From Streptomyces caelestis (GTDB lineage Bacteria > Actinomycetota > Actinomycetes > Streptomycetales > Streptomycetaceae), in assembly GCF_014205255.1 (NCBI RefSeq), contig NZ_JACHNE010000001.1, positions 4,464,001 through 4,528,000 of the forward strand: a stretch of DNA of 64,000 nt. Reading direction: 5' to 3'. The first letter of the stretch is position 1; each line of letters starts with the position of its first letter. The translations under genes and the position numbers were made by a program. Of the stretch, positions 1 through 8,329 are shown piece after piece. The notes beneath the pieces are model-generated. The model ran no database searches. It saw only the letters and a program-made list of their open reading frames with translations, and was not told where the DNA came from.

Positions 1-896
1 GCCGAGGCGAGGGCGCCGACGGCGAGGGCCTCGGTGAGGACGCTCCGGCGGATCTGGCCCGGGGTGGCGCCGGCGGTGCGCAGCAGGGCGAACTCCCGGC
101 GCCGCTGGGCGACCGCGAAGGCGAAGGTGGACGCCACGACGAAGACCGACACGAAGGCGGTGACGCCGCCGGCGGTGCCGAACAGGGAGTTCATCGCCGT
201 GAGCGCCTCGTCGTCCCGGCCGGGGTCGGCGTCGGCGAGGCGGCGGGCCTTCCCGGTGAGGACCTGTGCGCTGTCGCCCACCGCCTCCCCCACGGCTGCC
301 GGATCGGCCTCGACGGCCAACTGTGTGACCGAGGGGGACAGTCGGGCGGCGCGGGCGTCGGTGAAGAACACGGCGTTCTCGAAGCCGCGCGAGGTGAGCG
401 TGCCGACGACGCGTACCGGGCCCCGGTCGGTGTGGAGGTGCCGGCCCGGGCGGGCCCAGTCGCCGGTGACGGCGACCTCGTCGGCGGTGCGGGGGGCTCG
501 GCCGGTGGCGAGGTCGTAAGGGGCGAAGGCGGCGGTGGACCAAGGGTGGCCGACCAGGTCCGTCGGGGCGTCCGTGGCGCGGACGGCGAAGGACCTGTCC
601 GCCACGACCGGGCCCAGCTTCCGCAACTTCGCGACGGTCGCGGCGGGGACCGGGCGCGGGTGGGCGAGCCGGGACTCGCGGTCGCCGGTCGGGGTCGGTA
701 CGCGCAGCGTGTCCTGGCCCTTGACGACGACCGGTGCCGCAGCGAAGCGCTCGGGGGCCCGCTGCGGGGCGGTGGCCGACGAGGCCAGGGCCAGGCCCGT
801 CACGGTCAGCAGTGCCACGCCCAGACAGAGCGCGACGAAACTGCCGGTGAAGGTGGCCCAGCGGGCGCGCAGGGTGCGCAGGGCGACGCTCAGCAC
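1..896 (-). CDS. ABC transporter permease, FtsX/MacB type (partial)
   Basis: The reading frame stays open to the left edge, so the C-terminal part is outside the window. It starts at a GTG (894-896) that overlaps the stop of the ATPase gene, forming GTGCTGA. The protein begins with one membrane segment (about residues 15-38), followed by a long extracytoplasmic region. A second hydrophobic stretch follows, and then the FtsX-like motif AQRRREFALLRTAGAT near the left edge. This is the usual layout of MacB/LolCDE-type permeases, which use ATP hydrolysis for mechanotransmission rather than classical import. It should work with the adjacent ATPase and is probably controlled by the divergent two-component system. 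The substrate cannot be told. Confidence 0.85.
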   Translation of the reverse strand, partial: MLSVALRTLRARWATFTGSFVALCLGVALLTVTGLALASSATAPQRAPERFAAAPVVVKGQDTLRVPTPTGDRESRLAHPRPVPAATVAKLRKLGPVVADRSFAVRATDAPTDLVGHPWSTAAFAPYDLATGRAPRTADEVAVTGDWARPGRHLHTDRGPVRVVGTLTSRGFENAVFFTDARAARLSPSVTQLAVEADPAAVGEAVGDSAQVLTGKARRLADADPGRDDEALTAMNSLFGTAGGVTAFVSVFVVASTFAFAVAQRRREFALLRTAGATPGQIRRSVLTEALAVGALAS

Positions 897-1615
897 GGCA
901 CGGCCTCCAGACGCGTCATGCGCGCGGCGACGGCGTCGGCGCTCGGACCCGTCAACTCCCCGTGGACGCGCCCGTCGACGAGGAAGAGCACGCGGTCCGC
1001 GTAGGCGGCGGCCACCGGGTCGTGCGTGACCATGACGACCGTCTGGCCCTCGCGGTCGACCATGCCGCGCAGCAGCCCCAGCACCGCGCGGCCGGTGCGC
1101 GTGTCCAGGGCGCCGGTCGGTTCGTCGGCGAACAGCACGTCGGGACGGGTGATCACCGCGCGGGCCAGGGCGACGCGTTGCTGCTGGCCACCGGACAGCT
1201 GCGCAGGTCTGTGCCGGGCCCGGTCGGCGAGGCCGACCTGCTGGAGCGCCTGGCGCACCCGGGCCTTCGGGACGCGCCGGCCGGCCAGGCGCAGGGGCAG
1301 CGCGACGTTCTGCCCGGCGGTCAGCGAGGGCAGCAGGTTGAACGCCTGGAAGACGAACCCGACGCGCTCGCGGCGCAGCAGGGTCAGCCGCCGCTCGCTC
1401 AGCCCGGTCAGTTCGGTGCCGGCCAGGGTGACCGAGCCGGAGGTGGGCCGGTCCAGGCCGGCGGCGCACTGGAGCAGGGTCGACTTGCCGGAGCCGGAGG
1501 GGCCCATGACGGCGGTGAAGGTCCCGGCGGGGAAGGCCAGGGAGATGTCGTCGAGCGCGGTCACTGGTCCGTACGCCCTGCTGACGGATTCCAGCCGGAT
1601 GGCGTCGTGTGTCAT
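890..1615 (-). CDS. ABC transporter ATP-binding protein, LolD/MacB type
   Basis: A 241-residue ATPase of the MacB/LolD subfamily. It has Walker A GPSGSGKST (about residues 39-47), signature LSGGQQQRVALARA and Walker B VLFADEPTGALD. The PTGALD version is typical of ATPases that pair with FtsX-like permeases. The ATG at 1613-1615 is chosen because it gives the standard domain start (MTHDAIRLESV) and has an AGGGA leader. An upstream extension has no family similarity. Its stop overlaps the permease start, so the two are translationally coupled. It diverges from the histidine kinase gene, a layout seen in peptide or antibiotic detoxification modules. Confidence 0.9.
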   Translation of the reverse strand: MTHDAIRLESVSRAYGPVTALDDISLAFPAGTFTAVMGPSGSGKSTLLQCAAGLDRPTSGSVTLAGTELTGLSERRLTLLRRERVGFVFQAFNLLPSLTAGQNVALPLRLAGRRVPKARVRQALQQVGLADRARHRPAQLSGGQQQRVALARAVITRPDVLFADEPTGALDTRTGRAVLGLLRGMVDREGQTVVMVTHDPVAAAYADRVLFLVDGRVHGELTGPSADAVAARMTRLEAVPC

Positions 1616-1700
1616 GGGTTCCCTGCCTCGTGTCGGTCGGCGGTGGCTTCCAGCGAATCGCGCGGAGGCGGGTCGGCGCAGTGCGGCGGGGCCTAGACCT

Positions 1701-1722
1701 GAGGTAGGGCCAGGCATACCTC
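1701..1722. promoter_or_regulatory. Inverted repeat between ABC exporter and two-component genes
   Basis: GAGGTA (1701-1706) and TACCTC (1717-1722) form a perfect inverted repeat with a 10-base spacer in the 163-bp gap between two divergent genes. It is a candidate binding site for the NarL-type regulator at 3034-3699. This is inference from position and symmetry only. Confidence 0.35.
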
Positions 1723-1778
1723 CCGGCCTCCGCCTGGGCCCATGGCCGGGGCCTCGGCGGGCCTCTACGGTGATCCCC

Positions 1779-3050
1779 ATGCAGCCTCGGAACGTGTGGC
1801 AGGCCATGGCCCGCCCCGGCTACCTGACGTCGGCGTGGCCGTGGCGGTCGGCCGCGTACCTGCTCACCGGTGCGGTGACCGGCGTCGTCGTGCTCGTGGG
1901 AATCGTGGTCTCGGCGGCGGTCGGGGGTGTGTTCGCGCTCGCCCTCGTCGGACTGCCGCTGCTCCTGTGCACGGCCCTGGCGGGTGTCCCGGTCGCCGCG
2001 GTGGAGCGGCACCGGCTGCGGCTGGTCGACCCGGACCCGGCGCCCGGGCAGCACGGGACGCCCCGCGAGCCCGGCCTGAGGGCGTGGCTGACGACCCGGC
2101 TCCGGGAGCGGGCCACCTGGCGCGAGCTCGGCCACGCCCTGCTGTTCGCGGGGCTGTTGTGGCCGGTCGACGCCCTGGCGTTCGCCGTCTTTCTGGCGGG
2201 CCCGTTGTCCGTGGTCGCGACTCCGTTGCTCTTCGGGGCCTTCGGCGAGGCGAAGGTGCTCAAGGTGTGGCTGGTCACCAGCTGGCCCGCTGCCTTCGGG
2301 TACGCCGCCTGCGGGCTGGTCCTGCTGGCCCTGGGCGCCTACCTGCTGGGCGTCGCCGCCGGCGCGCGGGCCGGGCTGACACGGCTGCTGATCGCCCCGC
2401 GCGAGGCCGACCTCGGGGTCAGGGTGGTCGAACTGGCCCGGTCCCGGGTGCGGTTGGTGGACGCCTTCGAGGCGGAACGGCGGCGGATCGAGCGCGATCT
2501 GCACGACGGGGCGCAGCAGCGGCTCGTCGCCCTGACGATGACGCTCGGCCTGGCCCGGCTGGACGCCCCGCCGGGACCGCTGGCCGACCAGCTCGCCAAG
2601 GCCCATGAGGAGGCGGGCACGGCCCTCGCGGAACTGCGCGAGCTCATCCACGGCATCCATCCCAAGGTCCTCGCCGACTACGGCCTCGAAGCCGCCGTCG
2701 CCGACGCCGCCGACCGCTCGGCCGTGCCCGTCGACGTCGATCTGGAGCTGCCCGGGCGGCTTCCCCAAGCCGTCGAGGCGGCCGCGTACTTCGTGGTGTG
2801 CGAGGCGCTCGCCAACGTGGGCAGGCACAGTGGGGCGAGCCGGGCGGAGGTGAGCGGCGGGCACCGCGACGGCCGGCTGGTCCTCCGGATCCGCGACGAC
2901 GGGCGCGGCGGTGCGCGGGCCGGTCAGGGCAGCGGGCTGACCGGACTCGCCGACCGGGTGTCGGTGCTCGATGGCAGACTCTCCCTGTCCAGTCCGCCCG
3001 GCGGACCGACCCTGCTGCGTGTGGAGATCCCTTGTGGCCCTGCGAGTTGA
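1779..3050 (+). CDS. Sensor histidine kinase, HisKA_3/NarX type
   Basis: A 423-residue membrane sensor kinase. The N-terminal half carries about four hydrophobic segments (residues ~25-60 and ~120-200) and fits the putative sensor domain common in actinobacterial kinases. The dimerisation box RRIERDLHDGAQQR contains the phospho-accepting His (about residue 242). The HATPase domain follows, with N-box CEALANVGRHSGAS and G-box DDGRGGARAGQGSGL. The ATG at 1779 is chosen because the frame upstream runs through the promoter region. Its stop lies 17 bases inside the response regulator gene, so the pair is coupled. The signal is unknown, and the divergent ABC exporter is the likely target. Confidence 0.92.
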   Translation: MQPRNVWQAMARPGYLTSAWPWRSAAYLLTGAVTGVVVLVGIVVSAAVGGVFALALVGLPLLLCTALAGVPVAAVERHRLRLVDPDPAPGQHGTPREPGLRAWLTTRLRERATWRELGHALLFAGLLWPVDALAFAVFLAGPLSVVATPLLFGAFGEAKVLKVWLVTSWPAAFGYAACGLVLLALGAYLLGVAAGARAGLTRLLIAPREADLGVRVVELARSRVRLVDAFEAERRRIERDLHDGAQQRLVALTMTLGLARLDAPPGPLADQLAKAHEEAGTALAELRELIHGIHPKVLADYGLEAAVADAADRSAVPVDVDLELPGRLPQAVEAAAYFVVCEALANVGRHSGASRAEVSGGHRDGRLVLRIRDDGRGGARAGQGSGLTGLADRVSVLDGRLSLSSPPGGPTLLRVEIPCGPAS

Positions 3051-3699
3051 GCGACCGCTGCGGGTGGTCCTGGCCGAGGACAGCGTGCTGCTGCGGGACG
3101 GGCTCGTCGGGCTGCTCGGCCGCTGCGGACACGAGGTCGTCGCGGCCGTGGGAGATGCCGAGGCACTGATCGCGGCCGTCGGGGAGCACGCCCCCGACGT
3201 GGTCGTGACGGACGTGCGGATGCCGCCCGGCTTCCAGGACGAGGGCCTGCACGCGGCCGTGCGACTGCGCCGCGAGCGGCCCGGGCTGCCCGTCCTGGTC
3301 CTCAGCCAGTACGTGCAGCGCCGCTACGCCGCCGAGCTGCTGGACTCCGGCGACGGCACGGGCGTCGGCTATCTGCTCAAGGACCGGGTCGGCCAGGTCG
3401 AGGAGTTCGTCGAGGCGCTCGGCGAGGTGGCCGACGGCGGGACGGTCGTCGACCCCGAGGTCGTACGGCAGTTGCTGCGCCGCCGCCGCGACCCGCTGGA
3501 GCGCCTCACCCCGCGGGAACGGGAGGTGCTGGCGCTGATCGCGCAGGGCAGGTCCAACGGCGCGATCGCCCGCGAACTGGTCGTGTCCGAGGCGGCCGTC
3601 GGCAAGCACATCTCCGGCATCCTCGCCAAGCTGGACCTGCCGCCGGCGGACGAGACCCATCGGCGGGTGCTGGCCGTGCTGGCGTATCTGCGGGCGTAG
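3034..3699 (+). CDS. NarL/LuxR-family response regulator
   Basis: A 221-residue response regulator. The receiver domain has the acidic pair in LAEDS, phospho-acceptor Asp in VVTDVRMPP (about residue 60), and the conserved Lys in YLLKDR. The C-terminal LuxR/NarL HTH starts at LTPREREVLALIAQG. The GTG at 3034, preceded by GGAG, overlaps the end of the kinase gene. With the kinase it forms a complete two-component system next to an ABC exporter. Confidence 0.92.
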   Translation: MALRVERPLRVVLAEDSVLLRDGLVGLLGRCGHEVVAAVGDAEALIAAVGEHAPDVVVTDVRMPPGFQDEGLHAAVRLRRERPGLPVLVLSQYVQRRYAAELLDSGDGTGVGYLLKDRVGQVEEFVEALGEVADGGTVVDPEVVRQLLRRRRDPLERLTPREREVLALIAQGRSNGAIARELVVSEAAVGKHISGILAKLDLPPADETHRRVLAVLAYLRA

Positions 3700-3719
3700 G
3701 CGGGCGGTCGGCCGGCCCG

Positions 3720-3848
3720 GGTCGGTCGGCCGGCTCGGGCTCGGGGGCCGGCTCGGGCTCGGGGGCCGGCCCGGCCCCGGTGGGTCGGCCGGGGAGCCCG
3801 GACCGGTCGGTCGGGGCCCGTCGGATCGGTCGGGGCCCGTCGGGTCGG
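3720..3848. repeat. GC-rich short direct repeats
   Basis: This intergenic stretch is made of reiterated GGTCGGCCGG, CTCGGGCTCGGGGGCCGG and GGTCGGGGCCCGTCGG-like words. No convincing gene lies here. It separates the core two-component genes from the signalling island and may reflect replication slippage or the left edge of the island. Confidence 0.5.
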
Positions 3849-3892
3849 CCTGGCCGGAGTCGAGGCCCTCGGGCCGCGCGTGCGTTGTGCAA

Positions 3893-3910
3893 AAACCAGC
3901 GAGTTGGTTT
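3893..3910. promoter_or_regulatory. ARE-like operator upstream of TetR pseudo-receptor gene
   Basis: AAACCA (3893-3898) and TGGTTT (3905-3910) form a perfect 6-6-6 inverted repeat 38 bases before the GTG of the TetR gene at 3949. The arms resemble half-sites bound by gamma-butyrolactone receptors (autoregulatory elements). It is likely bound by one or both TetR proteins of this locus. Confidence 0.6.
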
Positions 3911-3948
3911 CATTGCGTCGCCATCAGAGCCCTCCACGGGAGCCAGGG

Positions 3949-4644
3949 GTGACCAAACAGGACCGGGCCGTCCGGACCCGTCTCGCGCTGATCCGTTCGG
4001 CGGCCGAGCAGTTCGAGGCACGGGGATACGTCCGGGCCAGTCTCGCGGAGATCAGCTCCGGAGCCGGCGTCAGCTCCGGCGCGCTGCACTTCCACTTCGC
4101 GAACAAGGCCGCCGTGGCCGAAGCCGTCGAGCAGGCGGCCGCCCGTGCCCTGCGCCAGGTCGCGGGCCGGGGCCGCCGCGGCGACGGGTGCGCCCTGCAG
4201 CGTCTGGTGGACGTCACGCACCACGTCGCCCGGCTGCTGTGTGCCGACATCGTGGTGCGCGCGGGGCTGCGGCTGAACGCCGAGGCGGTCGCCGGGCGGG
4301 TGCGCGACCTGCGCAGGGAGTGGCGGGAGTGCGTGCACGAGCTGCTGGCCGAGGCGGAGCGCAAGGGCGAACTCGCCGCCGGGATGCCGCCGCACCGCTC
4401 CAGCGCCGTCGTCCTCGCCGCCACGACCGGCATCGAGGTGCTGGCGCGGGAGGACCCCGGCTGGCTCGCCCGGACCTCCCTGACCGACCTGTGGCACCTG
4501 CTCCTGCCGTGCGTGGCCGCACCGCACCTGGCCGGTGCGCTGGACCCGGCCGGGACCGAGCCGGACCGCGCGGAGCCGGACGTCGGCAGGCAGGCGGACG
4601 GGGCGGTGGAGGAGCCGGACCGGGCGGGGTTCGCGCTGCGGTAG
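3949..4644 (+). CDS. TetR-family regulator, gamma-butyrolactone (pseudo-)receptor type
   Basis: A 231-residue TetR protein. The N-terminal HTH reads ALIRSAAEQFEARGY and ends in SSGALHFHFANKAA, the arrangement of the ArpA/ScbR/BarA receptor family. The GTG at 3949 is chosen because GGGAG lies 6 bases upstream and the family start is reproduced; the longer reading would run through the operator. The C-terminal ligand domain is diverged and ends in an acidic, proline-rich tail. With a second receptor-like gene at 8330 next to afsA, this one is the better candidate for a pseudo-receptor (ScbR2/BarB-like) that binds DNA but not the native butyrolactone. That role is inferred from locus architecture. 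Confidence 0.8.
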   Translation: MTKQDRAVRTRLALIRSAAEQFEARGYVRASLAEISSGAGVSSGALHFHFANKAAVAEAVEQAAARALRQVAGRGRRGDGCALQRLVDVTHHVARLLCADIVVRAGLRLNAEAVAGRVRDLRREWRECVHELLAEAERKGELAAGMPPHRSSAVVLAATTGIEVLAREDPGWLARTSLTDLWHLLLPCVAAPHLAGALDPAGTEPDRAEPDVGRQADGAVEEPDRAGFALR

Positions 4645-4652
4645 CGAGGCGT

Positions 4653-4687
4653 CCGGTCGGCTTGCGGTCGGCTTCCGGTCGACCTTC
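4653..4687. repeat. 35-bp dispersed repeat, copy 1
   Basis: A 35-base word after the TetR stop matches 13385-13419 at 31 of 35 positions. Both copies are intergenic. Function is unknown. Confidence 0.5.
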
Positions 4688-4718
4688 CCATGGCCAGCAG
4701 TCGTTGAAGCGGTGGCCA

Positions 4719-4742
4719 AAACAAACCGGATGCCAAGTTTTT
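4719..4742. promoter_or_regulatory. ARE operator upstream of P450 gene
   Basis: The minus strand ends in CGGTTTGTTT (4728 to 4719), an exact match to the CGGTTTKTTT half of the published ARE consensus. The preceding 14 bases fit the other half (ANAWACNNACY plus three free bases) except at two positions. The site lies 57 bases before the P450 ATG, where a butyrolactone receptor would repress transcription. Confidence 0.7.
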
Positions 4743-4798
4743 TCGTCACTTGAACCGCACGATAGTTCCCCAGCCTCTGGACCAAGGAGCGATGAGTC

Positions 4799-6181
4799 AT
4801 GGCACAGCAGGCATGCCCCTTCCTGGCGATCGACCCGTCCGGCCAGGACCTCTACGACGAGATATCCCGGATCCGGGCCCAGGGTTCCGCTGTGGAGGTG
4901 GAACTCCCGGGCGGCGTACGGGCCTGGTGGATCAACGGCCTGGAGCTGAACAAACGGCTCCTGGCCGGCCCCGAGACGAGCAAGGACGCCTTCCAGCACT
5001 GGCCGGCCTGGATCAACGGGGACATCTCCCGCACCTGGCCGCTCGCGATCTGGGTGTCGGTGCGCAACATGGTCACCGCGTACGGCACCGACCACAGCCG
5101 GCTGCGCAAGCCGATGGCCGCCGCCTTCACCAAGCGCCGCGTCGAGGCGCTGCTCCCGCGCGTCCAGGAGATCGTCGACCGGGCGCTGGACGACCTGGAG
5201 CGGATCCCGGAAGGTGAAGTCGTCGACCTGCGGGCGGCGTTCGCGGCGCCGGTGCCGCACGAGGTGGTGTGCGAACTCTTCGGCGTACCGCCCGGCGAGG
5301 ACGGCCCGCGGGGAGCCCTCTACCGCATCATCAGCCGCTTCTTCGACACGGCGATCTCCCTGGAGGACGCCCAGGCCAACGGGGTCGAGCTGTACGGCAC
5401 GCTGACCGCGTTCCTCCAGTACAAGCGCGAGCACCCTGCCGACGACCTCACGACGGCCCTCATGGCCGCGCACGACGAAGGCAGCCTCAGCGAACAGGAG
5501 TTGATGGACAACCTGATCCTGCTGCTCACCGCGGGCTTCGAGACGACCGTCAACCTCATCGACAACACCGTGCACAGCCTGCTCGCCCACCCCGACCAGC
5601 TCGAACTCGTCCGTTCCGGGCAGGCGACCTGGGAGGACGCCATCGAGGAGTCGCTGCGCATCGAGGCGCCCGGTGCCATGTCGGGCCTGCGCTACGCCGT
5701 CGAGGACATCGAGATCGAGCCAGGTCTGACGATCCCGAAGGGTGATCCGGTCGTGGTCTCCTTCGCCGGTGCCGGACGCGACCCCGAGCGGCACGGCCCG
5801 GACGCCGAACGGTTCGACGTCACCCGGCCCACCAGCCGCGACCACATCTCCTTCGGCCACGGCGTGCACCACTGTCTGGGCCGGCCCCTGGCCATGGCCG
5901 AGGCGACGGCGGCCCTGACGTCCCTGTTCGACCGGTTCCCGCGGCTGGCCCTGGCCGATCCGTCCCGGCCTCCGAAGCGGCTGCGGTCCATCATCTCCAC
6001 GGGCCACGAGGAGTTGCCCGTGCTGCTGCACGGCCGCGACCCCGGCCCGGAAGCGGAAGCGGAAGCCGAAACGGAAGCCGAAACGGAAGCGGGACCGCGG
6101 CCGCGTCCGGAAGAGGCGGAGGCGATCAGGAGGCTTTCCGGCCTTGGAGGAACGAGCGGTACCAGGGTGCCGCGCGCCTGA
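4799..6181 (+). CDS. Cytochrome P450 (butenolide hormone tailoring candidate)
   Basis: A 460-residue soluble bacterial P450. The I-helix oxygen-activation motif is LLTAGFETT (about residue 243), the ExxR motif lies in EESLRIEAP (about 282), and the haem loop FGHGVHHCLGRPLA has Cys at about 359. The ATG at 4799 follows a GGAG leader; an overlapping ATG at 4792 is in another frame. The P450 fold ends near residue 410. An extra 45-50 residues follow, rich in EAEAETEAETEA, and the final 56 nucleotides overlap the convergent epimerase gene. Promoter-proximal ARE and neighbouring afsA suggest it oxidises the side chain of the locus hormone, as P450s do in known butenolide pathways. The substrate is inferred. 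Confidence 0.9.
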   Translation: MAQQACPFLAIDPSGQDLYDEISRIRAQGSAVEVELPGGVRAWWINGLELNKRLLAGPETSKDAFQHWPAWINGDISRTWPLAIWVSVRNMVTAYGTDHSRLRKPMAAAFTKRRVEALLPRVQEIVDRALDDLERIPEGEVVDLRAAFAAPVPHEVVCELFGVPPGEDGPRGALYRIISRFFDTAISLEDAQANGVELYGTLTAFLQYKREHPADDLTTALMAAHDEGSLSEQELMDNLILLLTAGFETTVNLIDNTVHSLLAHPDQLELVRSGQATWEDAIEESLRIEAPGAMSGLRYAVEDIEIEPGLTIPKGDPVVVSFAGAGRDPERHGPDAERFDVTRPTSRDHISFGHGVHHCLGRPLAMAEATAALTSLFDRFPRLALADPSRPPKRLRSIISTGHEELPVLLHGRDPGPEAEAEAETEAETEAGPRPRPEEAEAIRRLSGLGGTSGTRVPRA

Positions 6182-7058
6182 ATTCGGCCGCGAACCCCTC
6201 CCCGGGCGAGCAGTCGAGGTCCTTCCAGAAGGTGTCGTCCACGAACCAGTGGTCGACCGTGAGCATGCCGAGGTGATGGAGGGCGAGCGGATTCCCGGCG
6301 GCCCGGTCCAGGGCGGTGGCGACGTCCACCGCCGCACCGCCGCCGGGCTCCTGCGGCAGCGTGCACACGGCCCCGAGCAGGTCCGGGACCGCCACCGGCT
6401 CGGGGTGGTTGACGTGGTGCACACCGCCGTCGTGCGCCGGGGACAGGGCCGCGGCCACCACCGCACGGCCCAGGGTGTCGACGTCGATCATCGACTGGAG
6501 CGCCTCGCAGCCGGTGAGGGTCGCCGACAACTCGCCCAGCAGCCAGACCAGTCCGGGGACGACCCACCGGTCGCCCTCGCCGTACACCAGGTGCGGGCGC
6601 AGCACCAGGCCGCCGGCGTCGAGGACGTGCCGTTCGGCGGCGGCCCGGGTGCGGCTGGTGGCCGACGCGGGCGCGATGGGCACCTCCCCGGGGCGCACAC
6701 CGCGGAAGGGGCCCCGGCCGTACACGGCGGCCGTGCTCACATACACGATCCGGCGCACCCCGGCGCTCACGGCCTCCTCGACCAGGGCCCGTGTGCCCAG
6801 GTCGTTGACGGCCTCGACGCTCTCGGCGTCGCCGTCGACCCGTGTGGCGCAGTGCACCAGGACGTCGGTGCCCGCGCAGGCGCCGCGCAGGGAGGGCAGA
6901 TCGCGCAGGTCGCCGTGGACGGACGCGCCGGGCTCGGATCCCGGTGGGGTACGGCGGGACAAGTGCCGTACGCGGACGCCGGGTTGCCGGTGTGCGGCGG
7001 CCGCCACCCTGCTGCCGACGAAGCCGCTCGCGCCCGTGATCAGAAAGGTGACTGTCAC
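6126..7058 (-). CDS. NAD-dependent epimerase/dehydratase (extended SDR)
   Basis: A 310-residue extended short-chain dehydrogenase. The Rossmann motif TGASGFVGSR is at residues 8-17, and the catalytic region has VYVSTAAVYG, with the usual Tyr/Lys of YxxxK replaced by SRTRAAAERHV (TRAAAE, no Tyr). The start GTG (7056-7058) overlaps the stop of the afsA-like gene in GTGA, so the two are co-translated. In characterised butyrolactone loci a gene of this class is often linked to afsA and is thought to act on the 6-keto group or a phosphorylated intermediate. The missing Tyr suggests a dehydratase-like or atypical reaction. Its 3' end overlaps the P450 gene tail-to-tail. Confidence 0.85.
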   Translation of the reverse strand: MTVTFLITGASGFVGSRVAAAAHRQPGVRVRHLSRRTPPGSEPGASVHGDLRDLPSLRGACAGTDVLVHCATRVDGDAESVEAVNDLGTRALVEEAVSAGVRRIVYVSTAAVYGRGPFRGVRPGEVPIAPASATSRTRAAAERHVLDAGGLVLRPHLVYGEGDRWVVPGLVWLLGELSATLTGCEALQSMIDVDTLGRAVVAAALSPAHDGGVHHVNHPEPVAVPDLLGAVCTLPQEPGGGAAVDVATALDRAAGNPLALHHLGMLTVDHWFVDDTFWKDLDCSPGEGFAAEFRRAAPWYRSFLQGRKAS

Positions 7059-8170
7059 GACAGGGACCGTATCCGGGCCGGCTGCGCGGCGGTCAGAGTG
7101 GCGCTGAAGACGGACTCGCCGTCCTGCCGTCCCGAGACCCGTACGGTCGTTTCCCCCGGGCCCCCCGGGTCTCCCGAGCCTCCCGGATCTCCCGAGTCTC
7201 CCGGATCGTTGTGGAGTACCTCCGTCTCGATCCAGCACGGGCTGTGCAACTCGGCGTACCGGGCGAAGGTCGCCGTCATCGAGCGGGGCAGGAAGGGGTG
7301 CCGGCCGGACGCGGCGGTCGCCGCCTGGCGGGCCGCCTCGAACAGGACCATGCCGGGTACATGGTCGTTGGGTCGCGGGAAGAGCACCGGGTGGCCGGTG
7401 TCCACGCGCAGCCGCCAGACGCCGGGGCGGTCGGCGGGGGCGAGGACGACGTCCTCGGCGCGCGAGCGGCCGGCGAGCGCCGGCGATATGCCCGGCAGCA
7501 GCGGCACGGGCGTGCCGAGGGCGGCCAACTGCTTCTGTCGCAGACGGCGGTAGGCGAGCGGCGAGGTGCAGCCGGTGCTGCCGGTGCCGCGGGCGACGAA
7601 GCGTCCCGCGCGGCGGAACTCCATCGTGGTGCGCATGCTGTGCAGGCCGCGACCGCGACGGCGAATCTCGGAGCACACGACGTCGACGTCGACCGGTTCG
7701 GCGGCGTCCGCCAGCAGGAGCGCGGACGGGTCGGTGTGGACCGTCAGGTCCCACATGACGAAGTGCGTGTCGGCGGGGGCTCCGAACTCGGCGTGCGCGA
7801 GCACCATCGATGCCTGCCGCAACGTTTCGCCCACGATCATCGGGTCCTGGTGGCGGTCGTCCACGGGGCCGAAGAACGCGTGGGTGGCCGGCCAGTGAGC
7901 GGTGAAGCGGAAGCGGGTCTCGGAAATCCGGCGCCACCGGGTGGGGAAGACGTCCGCCTCGGTGGTGCGGTGGGCCAGTTCCTTGGTGACCGCGATGGCT
8001 GAGGTGACCGAGGTGGCTTCGTGGACTTCGGGTGCTCCGGGGGGCTCGGTGGGATCGGTGACTGCGGCTTGTGGCGCGTTCTCGACGGCCGCGGTGGTTC
8101 TGTTTGCCGGACGGCCCTCCTGTCCGGTCTGATCGTCCGTGGGTGCGCTTAAAGGTTCTGACTGCGGCAT
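7055..8170 (-). CDS. AfsA-family gamma-butyrolactone/butenolide synthase
   Basis: A 371-residue AfsA-type protein with two tandem hotdog repeats. The first is around FTAHWPATHAFFG (residues ~90-105) and the second around FPRPNDHVPGMVLFEAARQA (residues ~265-285). AfsA enzymes condense a beta-ketoacyl group with dihydroxyacetone phosphate to start butyrolactone hormone synthesis. The ATG at 8168-8170 with a GGGGG leader is preferred over a TTG 21 bases upstream. The N-terminal 60-odd residues are a low-complexity Thr/Pro/Ala-rich extension that short AfsA proteins (about 300 residues) lack. An ARE site lies 47-70 bases upstream, so it is probably repressed by the receptor at 8330. Confidence 0.92.
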   Translation of the reverse strand: MPQSEPLSAPTDDQTGQEGRPANRTTAAVENAPQAAVTDPTEPPGAPEVHEATSVTSAIAVTKELAHRTTEADVFPTRWRRISETRFRFTAHWPATHAFFGPVDDRHQDPMIVGETLRQASMVLAHAEFGAPADTHFVMWDLTVHTDPSALLLADAAEPVDVDVVCSEIRRRGRGLHSMRTTMEFRRAGRFVARGTGSTGCTSPLAYRRLRQKQLAALGTPVPLLPGISPALAGRSRAEDVVLAPADRPGVWRLRVDTGHPVLFPRPNDHVPGMVLFEAARQAATAASGRHPFLPRSMTATFARYAELHSPCWIETEVLHNDPGDSGDPGGSGDPGGPGETTVRVSGRQDGESVFSATLTAAQPARIRSLS

Positions 8171-8216
8171 GAGAACCCCCAGGATCGGCAACCTGACTGA
8201 GGTCGGCGTTTGACTA

Positions 8217-8240
8217 AGATACGGACGAGCCGGTTTTTTT
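8217..8240 (+). promoter_or_regulatory. ARE operator between afsA-like and receptor genes
   Basis: The plus strand reads AGATACGGACG, three bases (AGC), then CGGTTTTTTT. This fits the ARE consensus (ANAWACNNACY, NNN, CGGTTTKTTT) at every fixed position but one. It lies in the divergent gap and could control both the afsA-like gene and the receptor. A shorter repeat, GGTTT and AAACC around 8252, follows. Confidence 0.75.
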
Positions 8241-8329
8241 CAAAGGGTTTACCAAACCGCTGGGACAGGCTCTCGCGCCCCCGCCGCACAGCGATTTCAC
8301 AGGAATCGACGGAGATCAGGAGGCACCCG

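Noticed and set aside
34..1029. Long plus-strand frames at the left edge
   Set aside because: They are antisense to the ABC permease and ATPase and contain only low-complexity Arg/Gly/Ala translation. The minus-strand genes explain the sequence.
3910..6466. Very long minus-strand frames across the TetR and P450 genes
   Set aside because: Antisense shadows of GC-rich coding DNA. No domain is recognisable and they cross clear operators and starts.
8246..8258. A fourth ARE site from GGTTTACCAAACC
   Set aside because: It matches only one half of the consensus and lacks the partner half at the right spacing.
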